This document shows, one piece after another, positions 24,027-34,299 of a DNA stretch of 64,000 bases. Location of the stretch: the NCBI GenBank assembly GCA_003952965.2, contig CM025850.1:29072260-29136259 (forward strand), in the 5' to 3' direction. The DNA is from Morella rubra (taxonomy: Eukaryota; Streptophyta; Magnoliopsida; Fagales; Myricaceae). Below the pieces are notes generated by a model. It was not told where the DNA came from, searched no databases, and saw nothing but the letters and a program-made list of their open reading frames with translations. The first letter of the stretch is position 1, and each line of letters opens with the position of its first letter. The position numbers were made by a program, and so were the translations under genes.

Positions 24027-25276
24027 TGTGAGTTTAAAGATTAAGGCAACCCAAGAAGAGGGGGTGAATTGGGTTTCTAAACTTTTTCGCTTTTAACCCC
24101 AAAACCGTGTTTGCAAAGTAAAGTCTAATTTAACACAAGTATATAGATGCGATAATAGAATAAATGCTAAATGTAAATAGTAAGGATAGAGAAGCAAACA
24201 CGTGATTTTTAGGTGGTTCGGCAAACCCACCTACATCCACCCCTCAAGCTCCTTTACCGAGCCTTGAGGTTTTTCCACTATCTTCCAAATAGTGTACACT
24301 CTAGCTTCCGGGTGCTAGAGAACCTTACAGTGCTTTCCCAGAATCAACACCAAACCCCAAGTGATTTTCGGGCTCACCACTCACAACCCAACCAAGCTTG
24401 AGATATACCCTCTCTAAACTTCTTCTTTAGTAAACAACCTCACTAAAGGAATCACTTCTTTTGGATAGGAAGATTATAAGAATAAACTCTCTCAAGAATG
24501 GATGTGAAAGTGGCAAGCTCTATCTCTTTATTCACACAAAGACAAGGATATGAAAGTGTGTTTTGTGTGAATGATATGAGAAATATGAATATGAAGTTTG
24601 GAATATTTCTCAAGTATTAAAATGATATGTGGTCGTTGTGTATCTATTTTGGACGTTATGAAGGTGTATTTATAAGCTACATATGAAAACTAGCCGTTTA
24701 TAGCCGTTGGGAGTCGTCTGTTAAAACGAGCCGGTCGACCGCTACATGAACCGATCGACCGCTTCAAGTTACCGTTACTCAATGTTCATATTGTCAAAAG
24801 CTCAACGGATCTATTTCAAAATCAACCGGTCGACCGCTTCACCAGCCGGTTGACCTCCTCAACTTAAGCACATAATCCGATTCATTTAAAACCACGATTT
24901 TGACCATTTTGAAACACCCAATTTTAAAGACTTACTTCCCATAAGTATAAGAAAGGTTTGAGAGTTTGATTTGGGTGTTTTGAAACCTTTAAAAAATATT
25001 TTAATCTTTCAAACAAAAGGTAAAACGGTTTATGCATGTTTTGAAATATATGCAAGTGTGATTCATAATCCTTGTCAAAAGTGAAACTAAGAGTTACAAG
25101 GTTTATACCCTAAGGTCTTGAAACTTCACTTTTGAGCTCCTTGCATCTTCTTGATCTTCTTTCTTCAAGTCTTTGGCTCTTTCATCAAAATGTCTTTGTC
25201 TTTGAAGATGTCCGTTTTATAAACTTGATCCATTTATTGAAATCATCAAAATCTCGATTGTGCACAAAAGCCAACA
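24027..25276 (-). repeat. 3' LTR of the gag-only element
   Basis: 1250 bp, matching 27714-28945 throughout. Both contain GGTGGTTCGGCAAACCCACC and GGTCGACCGCTTCA strings. The extra length relative to the other LTR is made of small indels. Confidence 0.85.
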
Positions 25277-26132
25277 ATCTCCCCATTTTTTATGATGACA
25301 ATAAATTGATAGTTTTGGGATGACTCCCCCTATCTTTTGCAATTGGACAATCATTTGAAACTTGAAACAAAGCATTAGTAGCCAATATTTATAATCCAAT
25401 TCAAAAAGAGAATATATAGTCATTAAAACTATCAACACATTTCTCCACCTTTGTCACATCAAAAAGACAAAGAATATAAACTTAAATGGATGCATTACCT
25501 AAAATTTAATAAAAAAATTAAGATATGTGCATGCATTATCCATCAAGTTTTTCCAAATATGCATTCTACCAATATCCATCACGTGATTAAAGGGAATATA
25601 AGCATTAGAAATTAAGAAATCTCCCCCTTTGTCAATCAAAAAGTGAATGCATGGATGTAACTTCAAAAAATAATTTTTTTTCATCCAAAAGAACAACTTA
25701 GAGTTTAAAATGACAATCTCATTGAAATGGTATAGAGGATAATTAATGGGGACTCAAGAGTCCATCGCTATTACGATAGTAGCCCACCGAGTGGGTTTGT
25801 ACCAACTTCTTAGCTACCAATGACAATTTAAAGGTCATTTTCAACCAAAACATTTAAGCTCACAAAATCTCATAAAAGTTCATGATTTTGTAAAAATGTC
25901 AGTTTAGAGATGTTCTATTTTGAAAAATGCAAGAAATATGTCAAAGATGAATACACTTGCATTTTTAAGATTAACACATAAGAAATCATCATAAAAGATA
26001 ATTAACCAACAATTTAGAACATATTTTCAATCAAGGATTTAGAAGTTACCAAAGGTTTTTCCCTTAGCATTTGTCCTCAAATGTCACAAGCCTTCTTGAT
26101 AGGCAAGTTTCATCCAAGTACCCTTTATTGCT

Positions 26133-26423
26133 TCATCCTACAAGAGAATCAAGAAACCATTTTTGGTACCCAAGCTTTCTTGGGTCCTTCGTGTTAGCCT
26201 TGGTTCCTTTTGGAACCCATGTCTTCTTGAGAGTCTTGCTCCCAAGTTTCTTTACTGCATAATCAAAAATTAGATGCCTATCTTTGTTGCAAAAATGGCA
26301 TGTTTGAGTGGGTGCACAAAAAGACTTAGCCTTAACAAAATAATTCTTAAAATATTTTTGGTGAATAAAAGGCTTGTAGCCTAAGCCTCTTTTGTCAAAC
26401 ATACGTATTTGACTACTAAGCAT
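26133..26423 (-). pseudogene. Degenerate gag zinc-knuckle region
   Basis: The minus-strand frame reads CHFCNKDRHLIFDY. This is a CCHC-type knuckle whose last Cys is replaced by Tyr, followed by KTWVPKGTKAN, as in plant copia gag just before protease. No protease follows. Confidence 0.6.
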
Positions 26424-26783
26424 GTTTTCTAAAGTTTTAGTTCCTTGAGTAAACTTCTCAATAATTTTGCTTTAAGAAACAATTTTTTTGTTCAAAGCAA
26501 CTTTCTCATTTTCAAATTCTAAAGCTTTTTGATGGAGTAAATCATTTTCTAGTTTTAGAGTATCTCGCTCATTTTTCAATAAATCAATTCCTTTTGAGAT
26601 CAAAATGAGTTTCTTTTTCAATGATGTATATTTTGAACCTAATTTTTCAAATTGACTAAGAAGTTCATCAAAGGCATTTTAAAGTTCAATATAAGAAGGT
26701 TTAAATTCACCATCTGAAGAATATACCTCATTGTCTTCTAGAGTCATGAAGCACATGTTTGTGATTTCTCCCTTATCTTCTTC

Positions 26784-27634
26784 TTAGGGGGAAGAGCTTT
26801 CTTCGTTAACTTTCCAAGACGTCTTTGTGTATTTGAGGCTTCTCTTCTTTTTCTTTCTTCTGAGGAAGTTTTTGAACTTTCGAGTCATCAAGACTATATC
26901 TTCCTCATCTTCATCCTCATTTTCGATTATGGAGGATTTGAGAGCGATCCTCATCTTTTTCTTGCTCTCATCTTCATTCTCGAGCATTTGGATTTCATGG
27001 GTCATTAAAGATCCAATAAGCTCATCTAGAGGAAGCTTGGTGAGGTCCTTGGCTTCTTGTATGGCGGTCACTTTGGCCTCCCATGACTTTGGTAGTGACC
27101 TAAGAATTTTTCTCACCAAATCAGAGTTAGTATAAGATTTACCAAGTGCATTCAAGGCATTTATAATGTGGTAAATCTAGTATATATGACAATAATGGAT
27201 TCCTCTGGTGTCATTTTAAACAACTCATAATTATGAACAAGCATGTTGATTTTTGACTCTTTAACTTGGCTTGTTCCTTCATGAGTAATTTCTAAAGTAT
27301 GCCATATATCTCTAGCATTTGAGCATGATGAAATTCTATTAAATTCTCCTCTATCCAATGCACAATATAATATGTTCATAGCTCTTGCATCTGTAAAGAT
27401 TTTCTTTTTATCATTTGCATCATATTCATTTTCGTTCTTGGGAGACTCCAATGCTCCAACTTTCTTTGTAGGAATATGTGGACCATTCAATACGCATAAC
27501 CATAAATCATAATCGATAGATTGAAAATAAATACACATTCTAACTTTCCAATATGCATAATCGCTACCATTAAAGCATGGTGGTCTAAGTGTGGAAAGTC
27601 CTTCAACTTGAGTGTTGAAGCTTGAAGTTGCCAT
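26784..27634 (-). pseudogene. Copia gag (DUF4219/UBN2-like), split by one break
   Basis: The N-terminal part (27161-27634) reads MATSSFNTQVEGL, then PPCFNGSDYAYWKVRM (capsid start), then ARDIWHTLEITHEGT. After a stop at about 27176 the frame continues in 26784-27155 with LRSLPKSWEAKVTAIQEA and LTKLPLDELIGSL, both UBN2 hallmarks. The end is a Lys/Glu-rich tail. Gag would package element RNA in cytoplasmic particles. Only one or two lesions are evident, so this gag is far less decayed than that of the element at 18.3-23.3 kb. Confidence 0.8.
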
Positions 27635-27699
27635 TCTAACTCAAGATTGAAGTTGTCATTCTAACTCAAGATTGTTAAATCTTGTATAACGAGCACCAA

Positions 27700-27713
27700 G
27701 CTCGGATACCAAT
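27700..27713 (-). other. Primer-binding site of the gag-only element
   Basis: On the minus strand, directly inside the 5' LTR, the sequence reads ATTGGTATCCGAGC. It resembles the TGGTATCAGAGC site complementary to plant initiator tRNA-Met. This fixes the element's orientation. Confidence 0.75.
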
Positions 27714-28945
27714 TGTGAGTCCAAGGATTAAAGCAACCCAAGAGGAGGGGTGAATTGAGTTTGCAAACTTTTTGGGTTTTAACCCCCAAAACCGTGTTTG
27801 CAAAGTAAATTCTAATTTAACACAACTATATAGATGTGATAATAGAATAAGTGCTAAATGTAAAGAGTAAGGATAGAGAAGCAAACACGTGATTTTTAGG
27901 TGGTTCGGCAAACCCACCTACATCCACCCCTCAAGCTCCTTTACCGAGCCTTGAGGTTTTCCCACTATCTTCCAAATAGTGTACATTCTAGCTTCCGGGT
28001 GCTAGAGAACCTTACAAGTGCTTTCTCAGGCTCAACACTCAAACCCCAAGTGATTTTCGGGCTTACCACTCACAACCCAACCAAGCTTGAGATATACCCT
28101 CTCTAAGCTTCTTCTTTAGTGAACAACCTCACTAAAGGAATCACTTCTTTTGGATAAGAAGATTACAAGAATAAACTCTCTCAAGAGTGGACGTGAAATG
28201 GAAAGCTCTATCTCTTTATTCACACAAAGACAAGGATATGAAAGTGTGTTTTGTGTGAATGATATGAGAAATATAGAATATGAAGGTTTGGAATATTTCT
28301 CAAGTAGTAGAAATGATATGTGGTCGTTGTGTATCTATTTTGGACGTTATGAAGGTGTATTTATAAGCTACATATGAAAACTAGCCGTTTATAGCCGTTG
28401 GGAGTCGTCTGTTAAAACGAGCCGGTCGACCGCTTCAAGTTACTGTTACTCAACGTTCATATGGTCAGAAGCTCAACGGATCTATTTCAAAATTAACCGG
28501 TCGATCGCTTCACCAGCCGGTCGACCTCCTCAACTTAAGCACATGATCCGGTTCATTTAAAACCACGATTTTGACCATTTTGAAACACCTAATTTTAACT
28601 ACTTACTTCCCATAAGTATAAGAAAGGTTTGGAGTTTGATTGGGTGTTTTGAAACCTTTAAAAAATATTTTAATCTTTCAAACAAAAGGTAAAATGGTTT
28701 ATGCATGTTTTGAAAGATATGCAAGTGTGATTCATAATCCTTGTCAAAAATGAAACTAAGAGTTACAAGGTTTATACCCTAAGGTCTTGAAACTTCACTT
28801 TTGAGCTCCTTGCATCTTCTTGATCTTCTTTCTTCAAGTCTTTGGCTTCTTCATCAAAACGTCTTTGTCTTTGAAGATGTCCGTTGTATAAACTTGATCT
28901 ATTTATTGAAATCATCAAAATCTCGATTGTGTCCAAAAGCCAACA
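27714..28945 (-). repeat. 5' LTR of the gag-only element
   Basis: 1232 bp, bounded by TGTGAGTCC and GCCAACA on the plus strand. It is the partner of 24027-25276. Confidence 0.85.
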
Positions 28946-31880
28946 GGTTTGGAAGGCAAAATTGTGGGTAACCTGGTTAAGCACTCCCAATCTAAATACT
29001 TGTTTTTTTCCATCTATCAACTATCATTAGAAGGAGAAGAAATTGTATAGATGCGTTGAAGTCCCAATCAGGACAATGGATTCATGAGAGAAACCAATTG
29101 GGGGAGCACATCTCGAACTACTTCAAAACTCTGTTCACTACCCAGTCAACTAGTTTTCCAGAAAGGTTAGAAGGCCTATTCCCCACCATGATTTCAGAGG
29201 CAGACAACATTGATCTTTGAAGAATTCCTGAGGAAATAGAGATCTCGGATGCGGTGAGGAGCATGGGTCCCACGAAAGCCCCTGGGTCAGATAGTTTTTC
29301 TTCAATATTGGAGAACAATTAAGAAAGATGTGGTGGCAATGGTTAGGAAATTTTTTGAGAACGGCTATATGCTCCGCGAAATGAATCACACAAATATTGT
29401 CTTAATTCCGAAGAATGAGGGGCCCACCTTGATCACCCACTATAGACTCATCAGTTTGTGCAACACCTCTTATAAGATTGTAGCGAAGATTCTGGCCTCC
29501 CGATTAAAAAAGGAGTTGTCGAACCTCATCTCCTAGGCTCAAACTGCCTTTATTTCTAATGGGAAAATACAAGAAAATATTATTCTGGTTCGTGAGATTA
29601 TGCCCGTGCTAAAAAGGAAAAAAAGGGAGAGGTGGACTCATGGCGGTCAAAGTCGATATGGAGAAAGCATATGACAAAGTGGACTGGAAATTCTTGCTGG
29701 AAATTCTCAAGTGGGGTGACTTTCTCACTCTTACTTAATGGCAGCCCATTCGGATTCTTTCATCCGCAGAGAGGACTTCGTCAAGACTCCTTTTTACTCT
29801 GGTTACGGAGGCTCTATCTCATTTAATTAAGAGGTTGGAGGATAAGGGAAGCATCCTGGTATTAAAATTGCCCGGGTTGCACCTCCTATCTCCCATCTCC
29901 TTTTTGCTAATGATGCCATGTTACTTTACAGGGCCAACAATTTTGAGGCATCTACTTTGAAATCATGTGTACAAAAATATGCTCGTTGGTCTGGTCAAAC
30001 TATAATCCTGCACAAATCCTTTTTGCACTTGAGCCATAAGATGGGAAGCGAGCAGCAAGCTAGAATTTGTGAGCTGATGCGTCTTCAACAACATCAAAGT
30101 GCAGGAAGTTACCTCGGCCTGCCTCTAGTGGTGCCCAAATCCAAAAAACTCGCTTTTAGTGAGATTAAAGCCAAGGTTGAGTCAAAGATATTCGGCTGGA
30201 AAGCTCATGCCCTCTCTCAAGCGGGTCACACTATCCTTATTCAATCAGTAGCTGCTGCTTTACCGACCTATAGCATGTCAGTTTTCTTACTCTCTAAATC
30301 TTTTATTGAGTGGTTGGATTCTGCTTTTAGAAAGTTTTGGTGGAGGTTTGCGGCAGATGGGAGTCGCCATTACTATCCCTTGGCTTGGAAAGATATCTGT
30401 AAACCAAAAGAGGACTGCGGGCTGGGACTAAGGAAAAGGTATCAGCTATATCTTGCCATGGTAGCTAAAATAGGGTGGCAGCTGTTGGTCAACCCCAACC
30501 AGTCATGGAGTTTGGCCCTTAAAGCCAAATACTTCAAAAATTGCTCCTTCTTAGCTGTAGAACCCTATCAGAGCAATTCGTGGATGTGGAGAGGGATATG
30601 TAATGCTAAACATATTATGGAAAATAAAGTGTACAGAAAAATTAAAATTGGGTCCTCTGAGAACATATGGTGTAAGCCAGGGATCCCAGGGTTGGAGGGA
30701 TTCAAACCGAAGATTAGAGAAGGGGCAGTTTTATCCTCTACAATCAATACGGTGGCTGATTTAATAGATGCAGAGGAGACTTCTTGGAAGGAGCATGAAG
30801 TCAGATCTTGTTTTGATCATCAATCTGCATAGGTCATTTTACAAATTAAAATTCTAAATGAGGAAGGTGAAGACAAGTTCCTTTGTAAGCCTGATACCAA
30901 AGGTGGCTTTAGTGTGAGGTCAGCTTATTTTATCCAGCAAAGGCAACAATAACAACAATTTTCAGAGCATCTAGTCCAAGATATATAACCTTAAAATTCA
31001 GCATCGTTTGCGAATATTTGTTTGGAAAGTGCTGACTGGGGCTCTTCCACTCAGGAGGAAACTAGGAGTAATGAATATGCAGAATGAAGGGAAACAGCAA
31101 GCCACCTATTCTGTGTTCAGTAGGGTCATTTTGGAGAGAAGCACCTTGGCCCCTTAATATTGAAAGGTTCAATCACTATTCTATTAGTAACTGGATTTCC
31201 TTTGTAGTGGACAAGAATAATCTTTCTGTGGAAATAAGAAAACATGGAAGGGACTTCTCTCTTTTTGCAGCAATCGCCATGGACTCTATCTGGTTTGCTA
31301 GAAACAGAGCTATCCATCATGGCGAATCTCCAATAGCATAAACGCTGGTCAAGGACATCTTTAGAAGGTTTGGGGAACACAAGAATGCCTGGGAGACAAT
31401 TTATGCAAACAAATCCAGATGGAAACCCCCGTTTGGTGAGACTTTGAAATTCAATTTTGATGCTGCTGTAAGACAATATTCTCCACTACGTAGCTATTTG
31501 TAGAAATACGAAGGGTTTAATGTTAGAGGCAAGGGCTGGTAAGTGTGAAGGATCAAATTCGCTGAAAGGGGAAAGTTTGGCAGCGATGATGGCCTTGCAA
31601 ATGGCAAAGGAGTGGTCGAAGACGTGTGTCTTGGAAGGAGACTCTCAAATGCTGATAAACGAATGTGTTAACCAAATCCTTACTTCGGACCAAGAAATAG
31701 TGGAGGAAGTACACAAGCTGCGAAAACAGTTGGAGGGACTATCGAATGGGCTATCGAATGTGTCAACAAGCTGCTCATAATTTAGTGAACTGGTGTGCTA
31801 GGCATAATTTATCTGGTTGTATTAACCTGGATGCTCTTTGATCACTTCTGAAAAAGGTTAATTCCAAGTGCAGAATGTCA
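28946..31880 (+). pseudogene. LINE ORF2: reverse transcriptase, zf-RVT-like region and RNase H
   Basis: RT motifs appear in several frames: GPTKAPGSD (29260s), LIPKNEGPTLITHYRLISL (about 29400), VDMEKAYDKVDW (about 29660) and the catalytic-loop region SHLLFANDAMLLYRA (29903-29914 encodes FAND where FADD is expected). A 304-aa open stretch (29918-30832) holds SAGSYLGLPLV, FGWKAHALSQAG and FWWRFAADGSRHYYPLAW. RNase H pieces (KFNFDAAV near 31450; VLEGDSQMLINE near 31640) follow. Stops, frameshifts and the altered catalytic Asp mean it cannot work. Confidence 0.85.
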
Positions 31881-32905
31881 AATTATAATCAAGGGAAGTC
31901 CCAAGGTCATTTCTACAGTGACAAGATTTTTATGCCTTTTGAAATCTGTGGTTTAAACTTAAAGAAATTGACAGCGAATGATTTGATTTTTTTTCTTTTT
32001 AAAAGGAAAATAACCGATAGAAATTAAACTTGAACTACAGAGGGTGCCTAAACTATAGTCAAAGCAAAATGCAAGAATCACGAAAAGCTAACTAACAAGC
32101 TTAAAAGTTAAAATGGAAAAAAGAAACTACTACAGAAACTTGAAGAGACAGATTATCAAACACCTGATATGCGGTTTCCTTAACATTGATTCTCTATTAA
32201 CTCGATTTCCCCAATTGATTAACTCAATTACCTAGATACTCAAATCTACAACAACCGAAAAATAAATCCATTTAAGCTCAATCAAAGTAATTAAGATAAA
32301 TTTATGGCAAAAGAAGATAATAATAAACTTGAACTAGCTAATTGAAGCCTTCTATACATTTGGATTATATATGCCAAACATCAACATAAAATCCAAAGTA
32401 AGAGAATTAATCACAGCCAAAATCATATATCCCCAAAAATCAACGAAATTGCAATTAAAATAGTAACAACCTCTATTGATTTGATTATGAATCAATGTCA
32501 AGTACTACCCACAGCTCAGATGAAAGGGATTTAGCTACACATTTTCATAAAAGAAAAAAAAAACAATTATAACATATATAGGAAAGAAATCTCATCACCC
32601 AAACAGAATAATTTCTTGAAAACAAAAAGAATAGAAAATTAAATAACAAAGAACAGAGCAATTAAAATGAAAATGAGAGAAGCAATGTTACTTGACTACC
32701 ACGTCCAGATCAATGTAAACTTAAAGAAAAACAGAAAATTGATTAAACATAAATCTAAAGTAACTACAAATTCCAACGTAAAATCAAAAGAAAATGAAGA
32801 AAAAGCCAAAACGTAACCAATCGACCGGGAGAAAGGAGAAAATAAAATAATGCCAAAGGAAAAGAATTGCCAAAGGAGAACGAATGCCTTCGTAGAAAAG
32901 TCAAA
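31881..32905. other. AT-rich spacer, no gene seen
   Basis: No ORF, RNA gene or clear element. It may include the decayed LINE 3' end. Confidence 0.4.
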
Positions 32906-32907
32906 GT

Positions 32908-33086
32908 TACCGTTTGTTTCCCAATATTTTGGACATAAAAATTTCTAGCAAAACAAATATATTTCAAAATTTTTAACTTTTATATATACACACTTCACCT
33001 TTCACAAATTCTAATAAATATCAATAAAGTAAAAATTTCTAAAATTTTGAGAATATTCTTTAAAATTTTGATAAACAAACACCCAA
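32908..33086. mobile_element. Small MITE
   Basis: ACCGTTTGTTTCCCAA at the left and GATAAACAAACACCC at the right are inverted repeats around about 150 bp of AT-rich DNA. Non-coding. The family is uncertain. Confidence 0.45.
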
Positions 33087-33375
33087 AAAAATGCCTAGAA
33101 GAATGAATCCAACAAAAGTAAAAATTGCGTCTAAAGAATGCCTCCCTCCATTGCAAAACCAAGCTGCGCTCCTTTGCTTAGAAAAAAGAGCTGCGCCCCT
33201 TTTCTCTAACATGCCATTCGACCTTTCCATCCTTATCCTCTCGCGTGACACTCTTTCGTAACCGTTTTTCTTCCCCATTCTCTTCCCTCTTCCGTCAGTT
33301 CAAGAATTGCCAATATTGCTTCTTCTTCTTTTTTGTTTCTCCCTTTGCCCTCTAATCTCAGCTCTTTTAATTTAA

Positions 33376-33520
33376 GGCACGTAGTTTGATAAATCAAAAT
33401 TTTAATCCCTAAAATTTTATAATCATTACAATTATTTCTCTTTCTTCACTTTTTCACTAATTTTCTCATTCTTTCTTTTCACCTTTTTACCAACTCCGAA
33501 AATTTTGTTCCCAAACACCA
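33376..33520. mobile_element. MITE related to the eIF3c-intron MITE
   Basis: The reverse complement begins TGGTGTTTGGGAAC and contains AGTGAAAAAGTGAAG, a string shared with the MITE at 9909-10135. The other end reads GTAGTTTGATAAATC. The family assignment is by shared sequence only. Confidence 0.45.
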
Positions 33521-34299
33521 TGAAGATGTGTGTTCAAATTTTAGAACAAAAATACCCTCATGCAATATTAAGTCAACGTGAGTTATTGGGCTACAAAAAT
33601 ATTGACAATTTTAAATTTCTAAAACTCTAGCCCAATAGATATATTGAGTTTCTCATTTGGCCCAAGATAAATAATAGGTTACTCTACTCTTTTTAAACCT
33701 AAAATGCAACTTATATTAATCACAAGTTCTTCTCATAATTTTCTTATAAACTTTGACACTTGCACAAAATAATCTGTCGTAGCTAGGCAATCTAGCATTT
33801 TATTTAACCCATTTTTGATACCTTAATCACTCTTCCTGATTTTGCCGAGGAAGAGGCTGTATTTTAAGTACCTATGTATCATGTTGCAAAGATAAAAAAA
33901 AAAAAAAAAAAATAAAAAAAAAAAAAAAAAAAAACTTAAGAACTGGTGCATATATGGAAATACCAACTCGGCTACAGCTGGGTTTTCCTCGTAGGTTCAA
34001 GTATTGGGCTTTCGAACTTTCAAGACCATCTGCTCATTTAGAAGCAAAGAAATTTATAATCAACTGGAAGTGGAGTGTGATATGAAAAATAACTAACAAA
34101 AGGGTTTCACATATATACTTAGGAACAGAAAAAGAAGGCAAAAATGGCAAAAAGCCGAGAGAACAATTAATGGAGTGATACAAGAACAAAATCGACCCAT
34201 TTTTCATTTATCTTCTTTCTCTGGCTAGCAAATATGGGAAAAAATTAATTCCTTTTGGTGCGATGCCTCCTAACGCAGTTTCTCAATGAACCCCTAAAG
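33521..34299. other. PPR 3' flank with a long poly-A run
   Basis: Non-coding. It contains an interrupted A-run of about 40 bp (33893-33935), which could be a retroelement tail or an expanded microsatellite. The PPR 3' UTR is expected at about 34.0-34.3 kb. Confidence 0.5.

Larger units (their letters stand above)
24027..28945 (-). mobile_element. Gag-only LTR retrotransposon (copia-like, TR-GAG type)
   Basis: Two full, closely similar LTRs (24027-25276 and 27714-28945) begin TGTGAGT and end CCAACA on the plus strand. The minus strand is the sense strand. Next to the right LTR is a primer-binding site reading TGGTATCCGAGC on the minus strand, close to the usual initiator tRNA-Met complement. 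Next to the left LTR is a polypurine tract (AATGGGGAGAT). The interior of about 2.4 kb has a gag-like region and a zinc-knuckle remnant, but no protease, integrase, RT or RNase H. It therefore must have relied on another element's enzymes. It interrupts the LINE between endonuclease and RT. A target duplication is not clear. Confidence 0.85.
15134..31880 (+). mobile_element. Decayed plant LINE, split by three younger insertions
   Basis: The LINE reads left to right in pieces: leader and ORF1 (about 15134-16688), ORF1 tail and ORF2 start (17440-18345), endonuclease remainder (23287-24026), and RT to RNase H (28946-31880). Between the pieces lie a TIR element (16689-17439), a copia element (18346-23286) and a gag-only LTR element (24027-28945). 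The domain order DUF4283, zinc knuckle, endonuclease, RT, zf-RVT-like, RNase H is that of plant L1-type LINEs. Exact 5' and 3' ends and a target duplication were not found, and no poly(A) tail is clear. Many stops and frameshifts show it is dead. Confidence 0.85.

Noticed and set aside
24213..24401. Open frames repeated in both LTRs of the gag-only element (also 27900-28106)
   Set aside because: LTR sequence, not a gene. The frame is open by chance in both copies.
33893..33935. Long A-run as a retrocopy tail
   Set aside because: No coding or SINE-like sequence and no target duplication next to it, so it is recorded only as a homopolymer.
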